64,000 nt of DNA, taken from contig NZ_CP049742.1 of assembly GCF_015482585.1 (NCBI RefSeq), positions 2,635,001-2,699,000 of the forward strand, in the 5' to 3' direction. This document shows, in pieces, positions 9,327 to 17,539 of the stretch. How positions within the stretch are numbered: position 1 is the stretch's first letter; every line of letters starts with the position of its first letter. Position numbers and translations under genes: made by a program. A model generated the notes under the pieces. It had not been told where the DNA came from, ran no database searches, and saw only the letters and a list, made by a program, of their open reading frames with translations. This DNA is from Mangrovibacillus cuniculi (GTDB lineage Bacteria > Bacillota > Bacilli > Bacillales > R1DC41).

Positions 9327-10314
9327 TCAACTTCATTACCGACTCCATTCGCTCTCCTGCAGCAATGCCAGATAGCACAGCACTCTCTAATCTAGTACGT
9401 GTAGCTTGGTCGTCTGGTTTCAAAAATGCATCTCCAGCTAAAAGGATAGGGTTTTCTGAATTCGTCACTTCCACAAACGGTTCGCGTAAAAACTTTACCG
9501 CTTCTGCGTAACGCCATTTTTTCAGTTGAACAGACTCAAGATTTTCTAAATCTATTACATGTTGAACTGATTCCTTTATCTTTGCTAGACTGTGCTCATC
9601 CGACTCATCAAAATACTCTTTACTCCACTCATTCGTCATATACACACTAACCGTCACGGCTGCAGATACACCTTTCTTCTGGTGATCCACCACTCGTAAC
9701 ACTCCTTCAGGCAAGTCAGTATCTACGTGTCCTGATACAGGCAAATGCGAAGGAGACTTTACGTGAAATAACCCTACTAAGCATGGATAAAAGATAATAT
9801 CTTCTAGCTTACGCATCGCATCTAAACGCAAAGATACGTTCCCGCTTGTTAGAATCTCTGTTGTTTGTGGAGCTGGAGAAGTAATAATAACCCCACTAGC
9901 AGCAATGACATCTCCATTACTCGTTATAAGCTCATACCCAGCATCTGACTCCACAATTTTCTCCACTCTCGTGTTCAATTGAACAGGTACATTCTTCGCT
10001 ATCCTCTTCGCAAGCGCATTCATACCTTCTACACTTTTATAACGAGGATAATCCTCTCCAAACCAGTGCTCTACAACCCCTTCTTGCAACCATCCATCCA
10101 CCAATCGCTGAAACTCCCCTGTTCTCACTGTGAAAAATTGTGCTCCATGATCTGCTTTCCCCTCTGCAATTCTACGCGTGGCCATTCTTCCTCCAACACT
10201 TCTTCCCTTATCCACTACCAAAACATGGTCGTGGCCTTTCTCCTGCAATGTTTTCGCTGCCATTAAACCAGACATTCCAGCCCCGACAATCACAATTGGC
10301 GCACACTTGCTCAT
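9316..10314 (-). CDS. FAD-dependent oxidoreductase, renalase-like
   Basis: A 332-residue flavoprotein. The N-terminal Rossmann motif VGAGMSGLMAAKTL (about 9-22) is followed by the DKGRSVGGRMATRR segment typical of renalase-like and NAD(P)/FAD amine-oxidase-fold enzymes, and a C-terminal LLAGDAF FAD motif near 292. Bacterial renalase-like proteins oxidise anomeric forms of NAD(P)H; whether this one does is inference. It is first of a two-gene unit with the GNAT gene and divergent from the photolyase gene. Confidence 0.8.
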   Translation of the reverse strand: MSKCAPIVIVGAGMSGLMAAKTLQEKGHDHVLVVDKGRSVGGRMATRRIAEGKADHGAQFFTVRTGEFQRLVDGWLQEGVVEHWFGEDYPRYKSVEGMNALAKRIAKNVPVQLNTRVEKIVESDAGYELITSNGDVIAASGVIITSPAPQTTEILTSGNVSLRLDAMRKLEDIIFYPCLVGLFHVKSPSHLPVSGHVDTDLPEGVLRVVDHQKKGVSAAVTVSVYMTNEWSKEYFDESDEHSLAKIKESVQHVIDLENLESVQLKKWRYAEAVKFLREPFVEVTNSENPILLAGDAFLKPDDQATRTRLESAVLSGIAAGERMESVMKLNGE

Positions 10315-10417
10315 ACTCTCATCCCCTCTCTAAATTTACCAAACACCATAGTTATACATATCTTATACACCTATTGTACAATAGATAAAATTCATTTGAT
10401 AATCTGGAGTGATTAAC

Positions 10418-11911
10418 ATGATCAATGTCGTATGGTTCAAACGAGACATTCGAATCACGGATCATCAGCCATTGGTAGAAGCTAGTAAACTAGGTCCTGT
10501 TTTACCTATCTATGTAGCAGAACCTTCTATCTGGAAAGAAGCAGACTTATCTTCGCGTCACTTTCAATTTGTCTGGGAAAGTTTACTAGACTTATCAGAA
10601 AACCTATCTAAAACAGGGAGCAAGCTGTTCGTTGCTATCGCAGAAGTAGAGGAAGTTTTAGCCGCTATTTATGAAAAGCATGGACCTTTTCGATTGTTTG
10701 CACATGAAGAAAACGGCACACCGATTACATTCGCTCGAGATTTACGAGTGCATGAGTGGATGAAAGAACGAAGTCTCCCCTTTACCGAATTTCAACACTT
10801 TGGTGTGGTCCGTAAACTTAAGTCTCGTAATACATTTCAAGAGAAATGGGAAGATTTTATGTCTAGAAACATTCTGCCTGCACCAAAGAAGTTAGAACTG
10901 GTGAGGGATGTTCCTTCTAACCTTTCGTCTGACCTGCATTTACTCCGTGATTTTGTTGTGAAAGGTAGGCCCATTTTACAAGGTCAACGTGGCGGTGAAA
11001 GTAATGCTATCCAAGTGTTAAATAGTTTTCTAGATTATCGGTTTCAATCGTATAATGTGCACATTTCGAAACCATACTCATCTGCTGAATCTTGCAGTCG
11101 CTTGTCTTCCTATTTAGCTTGGGGAAACATCTCGATGCGGACAGTCGTGCACCAAACTAGACAGGCTTTAGAACAAACTACTAATTCTTTTCACAAAAAA
11201 CAGCTAACAGCATTTATATCTAGAATTCATTGGCACTGTCACTTTATCCAACGTCTCGAAAGTGATCCCGAAATTATGACAAAACCAATTAATGCTGCCT
11301 ATGATACCATTCGGACAAAGTGGGATGAGGAAGCATGCCAACGTTGGTTTTATGGTAAAACTGGTATCCCGCTTGTAGATGCAGCGATGCGTTGTTTACA
11401 TGAAACTGGGTGGGTTAACTTCCGGACAAGAGCCATGCTTGTTTCCTTTGTCTGCAATACGCTATTGTTAGATTGGAGACGACCTTCTATGGGCCTGGCT
11501 CAATTATTTTTAGATTACGAGCCAGGGATTCATTTTAGCCAAGTGCAGATGCAGGCTGGTACGACGGGTTTTAATACTATACGAGTTTATAATCCCATTA
11601 AGATGGGAAAAAATCATGATCCAAATGGTGCTTTTGTCCGTCGATTTGTGAAAGAGTTAGTAGATGTTCCCGATGAGTATATTCATGAACCATGGCTTTA
11701 TGAAGAATTTGATACGCTAGGATATCCGGAGCCGATGGTCGATATTGTGGAGGCTAATCGAAGAGCACGTGACGTACTGTATCGTGTTAAACGTTCTGAG
11801 GAAGCTAGAGAAATATCAAAGGAACAGCTAGACAAGCACGGTAGTCGGATGAGGCGAGAGAGCAGAAAGAAAAAGACAGAGAAGCCGGAACAACTGTCAT
11901 TTGACCTATAA
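10418..11911 (+). CDS. Photolyase/cryptochrome family flavoprotein
   Basis: A 497-residue protein with an N-terminal photolyase alpha/beta domain (MINVVWFKRDIRITDHQPL) and a C-terminal FAD-binding helical domain (GIPLVDAAMRCLHETGWVNFRTR, near 320). The usual NxGxWQW stretch is replaced by HFSQVQMQAGTTG, and the next segment reads RVYNPIKMGKNHDPNG. This places it in a divergent subfamily, so light-driven DNA repair is plausible but not proven. I prefer the ATG at 10418 (GGAG 8 nt upstream) over the GTG at 10409. The DUF429 gene follows after 5 to 11 nt. Confidence 0.88.
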   Translation: MINVVWFKRDIRITDHQPLVEASKLGPVLPIYVAEPSIWKEADLSSRHFQFVWESLLDLSENLSKTGSKLFVAIAEVEEVLAAIYEKHGPFRLFAHEENGTPITFARDLRVHEWMKERSLPFTEFQHFGVVRKLKSRNTFQEKWEDFMSRNILPAPKKLELVRDVPSNLSSDLHLLRDFVVKGRPILQGQRGGESNAIQVLNSFLDYRFQSYNVHISKPYSSAESCSRLSSYLAWGNISMRTVVHQTRQALEQTTNSFHKKQLTAFISRIHWHCHFIQRLESDPEIMTKPINAAYDTIRTKWDEEACQRWFYGKTGIPLVDAAMRCLHETGWVNFRTRAMLVSFVCNTLLLDWRRPSMGLAQLFLDYEPGIHFSQVQMQAGTTGFNTIRVYNPIKMGKNHDPNGAFVRRFVKELVDVPDEYIHEPWLYEEFDTLGYPEPMVDIVEANRRARDVLYRVKRSEEAREISKEQLDKHGSRMRRESRKKKTEKPEQLSFDL

Positions 11912-11922
11912 GTGGGGTGTGC

Positions 11923-12573
11923 ATGTTGAAGATTATTGGAATTGATTTGTCTGGACCGAGCAACTGGAAAGATACTGTGATGACTGTTTTTACCGCTAGT
12001 GATGAGATGTTACACCTCGATGAAATGATTGTAGGTGCATCTGACCAAATGGTGATGGATAAGTTGATGGATTTACGTCAGGAAGAACGGGTAACTATTG
12101 GAATTGATGCACCTCTTTCTTACCAGGATGGAGGCGGAGATCGCCCGCAAGATAAAGGTTTGCGGTGGTTCATGAAGGAGTATGGGTTAAACGGTAGTTC
12201 TGTGATGCCACCAACACTTACTCGTATGGCTTACTTGACGCTTCGAGGTATAGCGTTGACGCGACGAATTCAGATGGAAGAAGAATTAGAGCACTTCACC
12301 ATATTAGAGGTGCACCCCGGCGCAGCGATTGGTAGTCGAATACCAGATGTTTTGCATGCGTTGATGTATAAGAAAGACGAAGAATCACGTGTTGTGGTGG
12401 TGAAATGGATGCAGGCTCTTGGTCTAAATGGATTGCCCGAGAATTTGCATGCTGAAACACATACAGTGGATGCGTGTGCGGCGGCACTGGCTGCATGGTG
12501 TTATGAGGAGAGAACGTCGACGTGGATTTGGAATGATGTTAGTGAGGCTCATCCGTTTGTTTTGTGTTGTTGA
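11923..12573 (+). CDS. DUF429 family protein (predicted RNase H-fold)
   Basis: A 216-residue protein with the DUF429 signature IIGIDLSG at the N-terminus, GIDAPLSY near 67 and a C-terminal acidic segment TVDACAAALAAW. These three blocks are where an RNase H-like fold would carry its acidic residues, so the family is predicted to act on nucleic acid; I know of no firm function. It is downstream of, and probably co-transcribed with, the photolyase gene, which hints at a link to DNA damage. A GTG start at 11917 is also possible. Confidence 0.8.
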   Translation: MLKIIGIDLSGPSNWKDTVMTVFTASDEMLHLDEMIVGASDQMVMDKLMDLRQEERVTIGIDAPLSYQDGGGDRPQDKGLRWFMKEYGLNGSSVMPPTLTRMAYLTLRGIALTRRIQMEEELEHFTILEVHPGAAIGSRIPDVLHALMYKKDEESRVVVVKWMQALGLNGLPENLHAETHTVDACAAALAAWCYEERTSTWIWNDVSEAHPFVLCC

Positions 12574-12579
12574 TTTTAA

Positions 12580-12892
12580 CGTGTGCTCTGGAGGTATCTC
12601 TCTCCTTCTTGAACGCACGTTATCCATTTAACGTGTGCTCTAGAGGCATCTCTCTCCTTCTTGAACGCACGTTATCCATTTATCGTGTGCTCTAGAGGCA
12701 TCTCTCTCCTTTTTGAGCGCACGTTATCCATTTATCGTGTGCTCTAGAGGCATCTCTCTCCTTCTTGAGCGCACGTTATCCATTTATCGTGTGCTCTGGA
12801 GGTATCTCTCTCCTTCTTGAGCACACGTTATCCATTTATCGTGTGCTCTGGAGGTATCTCTCTCCTTCTTGAGCACACGTTATTCTTTTTTG
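12580..12892. repeat. 52-bp tandem array of hairpin-forming units, family 2
   Basis: Six units begin at 12580, 12632, 12684, 12736, 12788 and 12840, exactly 52 bp apart. In the last units CGTGTGCTC pairs with GAGCACACG, with an inner GGAG/CTCC. In the first ones the right arm is GAACGCACG or GAGCGCACG, giving G-U pairs and a mismatch. The array lies between two convergent genes. Confidence 0.95.
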
Positions 12893-12928
12893 TGTCCTCC
12901 ACCACTCTTTCTATCAAGGTGAAACGAT

Positions 12929-12958
12929 AAAAATACCTAGCGAACCACGCTAGGCATT
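12929..12958 (-). terminator. Terminator of the VOC/PhnB-like gene
   Basis: Minus-strand stem CCTAGCG / CGCTAGG followed by TATTTTTATC. Confidence 0.75.
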
Positions 12959-12965
12959 ATCACTC

Positions 12966-13376
12966 TTATGCATCTGTCACATTTACCATCCAATGAATAC
13001 CAAATTTGTCCGTTAATGAACCAAAAGTGTCTCCCCAGAACTGTTTCTCTAAAGGCATTGTCACCTCTCCGCCTTCTGCTAACTTCTGAAAGTACTCTGT
13101 TAACAACTCTAAATCAGATCCGTTAATAGATAAGGAAACATTGTTCCCGACTTTATGAGGAGGACTAAATTCCGGATGCGTATCACTAGCCATAAACGTC
13201 AACGTATCATTCTTTAAATTAGCATGAATAATCCTATTTTTTACACTCTCTGATGTATTTTCATACGCTTCTCCAAACGTCTGTAAAGATAGTTCACCAC
13301 CAAAAATTCCATGATAAAATTCCATGGCCTCTTTTGTTTGTCCATCAAAGTTTAAATACACGTTGATTATTGTCAT
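12966..13376 (-). CDS. PhnB-like VOC superfamily protein
   Basis: A 136-residue protein of the vicinal oxygen chelate (glyoxalase/PhnB-like) fold: an N-terminal NVYLNFDGQTKEAMEFY, a central ASDTHPEF segment and the C-terminal FWGDTFGSLTDKFGIHW typical of PhnB-like members. Such proteins often lack a known substrate and no partner gene helps here. It is a single-gene unit; a 14-bp perfect palindrome lies about 75 bp upstream. Confidence 0.85.
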   Translation of the reverse strand: MTIINVYLNFDGQTKEAMEFYHGIFGGELSLQTFGEAYENTSESVKNRIIHANLKNDTLTFMASDTHPEFSPPHKVGNNVSLSINGSDLELLTEYFQKLAEGGEVTMPLEKQFWGDTFGSLTDKFGIHWMVNVTDA

Positions 13377-13449
13377 AGTATTCCCTCCTAAAGATCATCT
13401 TTATTTACTTTCGACGGTACCATAAGATTTCCCTCTGTTCATTAGGAAC

Positions 13450-13463
13450 TTCTTCGCGAAGAA
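13450..13463. promoter_or_regulatory. Perfect 14-bp palindrome, possible operator
   Basis: TTCTTCGCGAAGAA lies between the VOC gene (minus) and the mpsC-like promoter (plus), 46 bp upstream of the latter's -35. Its size and place suit a dimeric repressor site. No regulator is assigned. Confidence 0.35.
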
Positions 13464-13508
13464 ATATAATAATTTACTTAAGATAATAGTCCAATCTCTA
13501 TATTACCG

Positions 13509-13538
13509 TTGACAACTTCCTGGGATCACACATATAAT
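13509..13538 (+). promoter_or_regulatory. Promoter of the mpsC-like leader
   Basis: TTGACA at 13509-13514 and TATAAT at 13533-13538 with an 18-nt spacer. Transcription would start near 13545 and leave a leader of about 208 nt. Confidence 0.85.
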
Positions 13539-13663
13539 GATTTCAACGTTAAAAGTCCGAAAGATCTATGGAAACAATTCGTTTTAAAACAACTTTAGCA
13601 TTATATTCTGGTATCAGGGTACAATGAAAAAGTTTATCAAACAGGATTGAGGCCAATGTAAAT

Positions 13664-13714
13664 CGGTATATTCTTTGTTTGGTTCCACTACCAATAGGAA
13701 TATACCGTTTTTTT
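13664..13714 (+). terminator. Terminator-like hairpin in the mpsC-like leader (possible attenuator)
   Basis: CGGTATATTC (13664-13673) pairs perfectly with GAATATACCG (13698-13707), followed by seven T. An inner TTGGT/ACCAA pairing extends the structure. It stands downstream of a strong promoter and 38 nt upstream of the coding start. TATATTC also occurs at about 13602-13608 and could compete for the 3' arm. No known riboswitch consensus is evident to me. Confidence 0.8.
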
Positions 13715-13752
13715 ATACTTAATAGATCTACTAAGAACTAAGAGGTGAACGT

Positions 13753-14106
13753 ATGTCTAAAGGTGAACTAGAAAATACACTGAGTAAAGCGTTAACTCAG
13801 TGGGAAAAAGAGTATTTAGGCAGAGGTTCTGTCTTAGTAAAAACAGATATTATCCGCAATATGATAGTTGTTTTGTTGAAAGGTATATTAACACCTGCCG
13901 AAAAAGAACTGACAGAAACAAAAGAAGGCATTTTATCCGTTAAGAAAATACGCGCAGATTTAGTAGAGACTGGATCTGAACACTTAAAAAACATAGTGTC
14001 AGAAATAACAGGTATTCAAGTGACAAGTTTTTTCACAGATATCAGCACTGTAACCGGCGAACGAATTATGGTGTTTATGTTGGAAAAACCGTTAGAAACA
14101 AAATAA
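13753..14106 (+). CDS. DUF2294 / MpsC-like protein
   Basis: A 117-residue soluble protein of the DUF2294 family, now linked to MpsC of the Staphylococcus MpsABC system. The N-terminal half has the GRGSVLVKTDIIRNMIVVLLKGILTPAE segment (in parts), the C-terminal half the TGIQVTSFFTDISTVTGERIMVFML segment (in parts). MpsAB are dissolved-inorganic-carbon transporters. Here the MpsC-like gene instead precedes an SbtA-type bicarbonate transporter, which suggests a shared regulatory or assembly role in carbon uptake. GAGGTGAACGT precedes the ATG. Family assignment is good; function is inference. Confidence 0.8.
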   Translation: MSKGELENTLSKALTQWEKEYLGRGSVLVKTDIIRNMIVVLLKGILTPAEKELTETKEGILSVKKIRADLVETGSEHLKNIVSEITGIQVTSFFTDISTVTGERIMVFMLEKPLETK

Positions 14107-14148
14107 TCTGGTAGATACTCAAAATGCTAAAATAGCAAGTTGAAGATA

Positions 14149-14191
14149 AACCGGAAATGAGCAAGCATTAGCTTGTTTATTTCCGGTTTTT
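14149..14191 (+). terminator. Strong intrinsic terminator between the mpsC-like gene and sbtA
   Basis: AACCGGAAAT (14149-14158) pairs with ATTTCCGGTT (14179-14188), with an inner CAAGC/GCTTG, followed by five T. It sits 24 nt upstream of the sbtA start, immediately before its ribosome binding site, so it would either reduce or gate sbtA expression. Confidence 0.85.
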
Positions 14192-14214
14192 CTGCTTTTA
14201 AAGGAGGAAAAATA

Positions 14215-15201
14215 ATGGATTTAGTTATTCAAAACTTACTATCACCCGCCGTACTATTTTTCGTACTTGGAATTATTGCCGCAATGGTGAAATCGGATTT
14301 ACAATTCCCTAAAGGACTAAGTGAATTTTTAAGTATATATTTATTAATTGCTATTGGTTTAAAAGGAGGTATCGAACTTTCCACGCATAGTTTGGCAGAT
14401 GTCACGCAGCCAGTGCTCGGCGTGTTGTTTTTAGGGTTCCTGGTACCTATTATCGTACTCATTATTTGCGAGAAGCTTGGTATCGATCTAAAGAACTCCG
14501 CAGCTATAGCTGCCAGTTATGGTTCTGTCAGTATTGTGACGTTCGGTGCTGGAATTACATTTTTAGAATCTAATAATATTTCATATGAAAGTTTTATGAA
14601 TACGCTAGTAGTTTTGATGGAGAGTCCAGCAATATTTATGGCCCTATTCTTACTAAAACGCCGCGAATTATCTAGCTCTTCTACTGCTCCACAATTAGGA
14701 ATAATTTCGAAGAATGGAGATTCATCGCTTATTCGAGAGAGCTTATTTGGAAAAAGTGTATTTTTATTAGTAGGAAGTTTACTAATTGGATGGGCGTTAG
14801 GAGAGAGTGCACTACCAACTGTGAAGCCCCTATTTATCGACCTCTATGGTAGCATCCTTGTTCTATTCTTACTAGGAATGGGAATAGTAACTGGTCAACG
14901 ATTACCAGACATTTTTGCTCATGGGGTAAAATTGATTGCTCTTGGTTTAGCTTTTCCAGTCGTGTTTGGATCACTCGGTGTAATAGTCGGCTCTGTTACC
15001 GGATTATCCGTTGGAGGTATGATGTTAATGGGAGTTTTAGCAGGTAGTGCATCTTATATTGCAGCACCAGCTGCTATCCGTTCTTCTGTTCCTGAAGCTA
15101 ATCCATCCATCTATCTAGGCCTAGCACTAGGTATTACTTTCCCGTTCAACTTGATTGTGGGAATCCCTTTGTATTATCAACTTTCCTTGTTACTGGGTTA
15201 G
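14215..15201 (+). CDS. SbtA-type sodium-dependent bicarbonate transporter
   Basis: A 328-residue polytopic membrane protein with about ten hydrophobic segments, matching the SbtA family (PF05982). LLSPAVLFFVLG is at the N-terminus, then SIYLLIAIGLKGGIEL, a hydrophilic middle loop (about 145-185), and GSASYIAAPAAIRSSVPEA in the second half. SbtA proteins import bicarbonate with Na+. No SbtB-like PII gene is next to it; the MpsC-like gene takes that place. An upstream in-frame start at 14173 lies inside the terminator, so I use the ATG behind AAGGAGG. Confidence 0.88.
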   Translation: MDLVIQNLLSPAVLFFVLGIIAAMVKSDLQFPKGLSEFLSIYLLIAIGLKGGIELSTHSLADVTQPVLGVLFLGFLVPIIVLIICEKLGIDLKNSAAIAASYGSVSIVTFGAGITFLESNNISYESFMNTLVVLMESPAIFMALFLLKRRELSSSSTAPQLGIISKNGDSSLIRESLFGKSVFLLVGSLLIGWALGESALPTVKPLFIDLYGSILVLFLLGMGIVTGQRLPDIFAHGVKLIALGLAFPVVFGSLGVIVGSVTGLSVGGMMLMGVLAGSASYIAAPAAIRSSVPEANPSIYLGLALGITFPFNLIVGIPLYYQLSLLLG

Positions 15202-15389
15202 AGAGAGGAATATAACATACAGAGATACTTTCAGACTTGCAATTGTTCTAGCGGAAGGCTCAGCAAGATGGTTCAAACCCAACAATTGGCGAAAAATCGC
15301 ATATTTTAAGATTCCTCCTCATAAGCATTTGTTGAATACTTAAAAAGGAGGAGATTCTTATCTCACAAGAACGAAAAAACGAAAACATT

Positions 15390-15629
15390 GTGAAGAATAC
15401 CGCCAATCAAGCGAACGAATTTGTCCACCATACGGTAGATAGTGCTAACAAAGTTGTGAAAACAATTTCTGGAGAAGGCGGATTAATTGGGAAAGCGGCA
15501 GATGTATCATCTAACGTATTAAAAAATACATCTAGTTTCGGAAACAATGTTATCGGAAAGACAGTAGACACTTCTTCTAAGATGGTAAAAGGTGCGACAA
15601 ATAAAGTATTTGGCGATAAGAAGAAATAA
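15390..15629 (+). CDS. Small amphipathic repeat protein, start codon uncertain
   Basis: At least 79 residues, with repeating blocks of the type V(V/L)K-T/N-xSxxG(G/N)xxIGKxxDxSSK. It has no cysteine and no membrane segment, and resembles the 11-residue repeats of LEA or apolipoprotein-like stress proteins. I do not recognise the family. The GTG at 15390 has no Shine-Dalgarno, whereas a perfect AGGAGG at 15346-15351 stands 8 nt before an in-frame ATC at 15360, which would give 89 residues. A long terminator follows. Confidence 0.6.
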   Translation: MKNTANQANEFVHHTVDSANKVVKTISGEGGLIGKAADVSSNVLKNTSSFGNNVIGKTVDTSSKMVKGATNKVFGDKKK

Positions 15630-15704
15630 GAAAAACCCTTGAATGAAATAGTGCACTAAAACATCTACCTTTTAGTGTGCTTTCTATTCAAGGGTTTCTT
15701 ATTT
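15630..15704 (+). terminator. Long hairpin terminator of the small repeat protein gene
   Basis: AAACCCTTGAAT at about 15634 pairs with ATTCAAGGGTTT, with an inner GCACTAAAA/TTTTAGTGTGC arm, followed by CTTATTTTG. Confidence 0.75.
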
Positions 15705-15842
15705 TGTAGAAATTAATTATCTCTTCTCAACCAAAATGAGTAATTGCTAGGTATGAAACCAAACAGTTCCATTCGAAAACCATCCTTCACCTATACCGCC
15801 CCAATAGATCACTGACATTTCTCCTAAAAGTGTTACATACTA

Positions 15843-16862
15843 TCATTTTTGAAGAACCAGTTGAATTTTCTCATAACCTTTCACCTTAAGCGATATCAAT
15901 TCCTCTTTACTCCACATACTTATTGGAAAAACTAAACTTATTTCTGTTTCGTTAGTTTTCTTTAACTGTTTTACCTGTGCTGAATCGGAAAGATATTTTT
16001 CTCCCATACCATCTATAATAGTAGTACTTAATATATCATTTTCGTCGTAGTTTGTTCCCTCTACCCGGTACGTCACAAGCATGGAACCGTTTGAGATAAC
16101 GGCGTTTACTACATCTACACCATCCACCGAATTCTTTGCAATGAAAGCTTGTTTTTCAGCTTTTGTTGCCGTTAAATCAAAAGACCAACTTCCATTAATA
16201 GAGACATAATCATTTTTTGTACTAAGGAAATGAATAGATTCAATCACTAACTTTCCACCATTTAAATTTGGAACTTCCTTACTAGTAGAATTCGCTAACA
16301 TAAGTAAGGAAGCACGATTATTCTTACTTTCTTGAAGCTGATACTCCACTCCAGAGGTAAATCCTGTCCCCACTTTAGGTTTTGTATCCGATACCAACGC
16401 GTCTATTTCTTCCCCTTTTTCGTTATATAAGCGAAACTCTAGAGACATATCGGTTACATTATTATCCTGCATATGATTAGAATCAATTGTAAAATCAAAA
16501 CCATAACGATAAGCGTCTATAAATAAATTTTCTAATGTAATAGTTGTGTTCTCTGACGTTTGAGTGTGCCCTACAAATAATATATCTCCATTCTTTTCGG
16601 CTAACTCAACCCCTTTATCACCTAATCCTATAAAAGCTTGGACCTTTGCCAACACTGTATCATTTGTCAGTATCAATCCAGAAACTAATGAAAAGGTTAC
16701 TACCGCTGCTGATAACGATTTGACCCATGGTGATTTTCTTCTTTTAATAGATTTCTTACGAATTTGCGTATACGTAGTGTCTAGAGCGTTTCTAATAGAG
16801 CTCGGTAACTCTGTTTCTTTATTCATGTCGACCTGCAACTTAGCATCTACATGGTCCCTCAT
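15843..16862 (-). CDS. Membrane-anchored DUF4179-type anti-sigma factor
   Basis: A 339-residue protein with a cytosolic N-terminal stretch (1-45), one hydrophobic segment (about 48-66, SLSAAVVTFSLVSGLIL) and a large extracytoplasmic domain. This layout is that of DUF4179 anti-sigma factors. The start overlaps the stop of the ECF sigma gene by 4 nt, the usual arrangement of a sigma factor with its membrane inhibitor. It should hold the sigma factor until an envelope signal is sensed; the signal is unknown. Confidence 0.85.
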   Translation of the reverse strand: MRDHVDAKLQVDMNKETELPSSIRNALDTTYTQIRKKSIKRRKSPWVKSLSAAVVTFSLVSGLILTNDTVLAKVQAFIGLGDKGVELAEKNGDILFVGHTQTSENTTITLENLFIDAYRYGFDFTIDSNHMQDNNVTDMSLEFRLYNEKGEEIDALVSDTKPKVGTGFTSGVEYQLQESKNNRASLLMLANSTSKEVPNLNGGKLVIESIHFLSTKNDYVSINGSWSFDLTATKAEKQAFIAKNSVDGVDVVNAVISNGSMLVTYRVEGTNYDENDILSTTIIDGMGEKYLSDSAQVKQLKKTNETEISLVFPISMWSKEELISLKVKGYEKIQLVLQK

Positions 16863-17377
16863 AGTAATGTAACCCCCTCGGCATAATAGTTATTTTTCAA
16901 TTTTTTCTTTGCCCTTGAAATCCGAGATTTAATTGTCCCTTCCGACTCTTGAAGAAGTTCACTGATTTCTTTTGTCGTTAATTCGTTGACATAATAAAGT
17001 GTTAAAACAATTCTATACATACTATCTAGACTACTAAGTGCATCATCTAATTCCATCGATAACGTATCTTGATAACCCAAACTGTTTAAAGTCTCTACAT
17101 CCAACGCCACAACTTGTTTATTCTTTTTCATGAAACGATAACAATTATTTAATAAAATTCTACAAATCCATGTATTAAAAAACTGCGGTTCTTTTAACGA
17201 ACTAATTTTTTCAAAAGCAGTTACTATGGTTTCCTGTAATAAGTCTGCTATATCATCATCCGAAATGTTTAACCTTTTTGCTGTTCGATACAACGTCAAT
17301 TCGTACTGACGAATTAGATCAATAAAGGCTTCCCCATCTCCACTTTGTGCTCTTCTCACTAAATGATTGTTGCTCAA
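16859..17377 (-). CDS. ECF-type RNA polymerase sigma factor
   Basis: A 172-residue sigma-70 family factor with region 2 (about 10-78, DDDIADLLQETIVTAFEKI) and region 4 (about 110-160, TTKEISELLQESEGTIKSRISRAKKKL) and no region 1 or 3. It starts at a TTG placed 6 nt from AGGAGGG. It is translationally coupled to its anti-sigma gene. Its target promoters cannot be read from the window. Confidence 0.92.
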   Translation of the reverse strand: MSNNHLVRRAQSGDGEAFIDLIRQYELTLYRTAKRLNISDDDIADLLQETIVTAFEKISSLKEPQFFNTWICRILLNNCYRFMKKNKQVVALDVETLNSLGYQDTLSMELDDALSSLDSMYRIVLTLYYVNELTTKEISELLQESEGTIKSRISRAKKKLKNNYYAEGVTLL

Positions 17378-17539
17378 TTTTCTCCCTCCTTTGCTTTACA
17401 TAATGTTAGAGGTTCCAACGATAAAAATAGTTGCATTCAAATATAAAAAAAACTGTAGTAAGTAAATACACTTCGTCAATTAGATAAAGTGTACACCTTA
17501 TTACAATTAATAGTCTTTAACTTTAAACTATTTATCTTT

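Noticed and set aside
15747-15818. A 23-codon minus-strand frame (YWGGIGEGWFSNGTVWF) after the anti-sigma gene, reminiscent of a small peptide
   Set aside because: The AGGAGA is too close to the ATG and no partner genes are present; it may equally be a gene relic.
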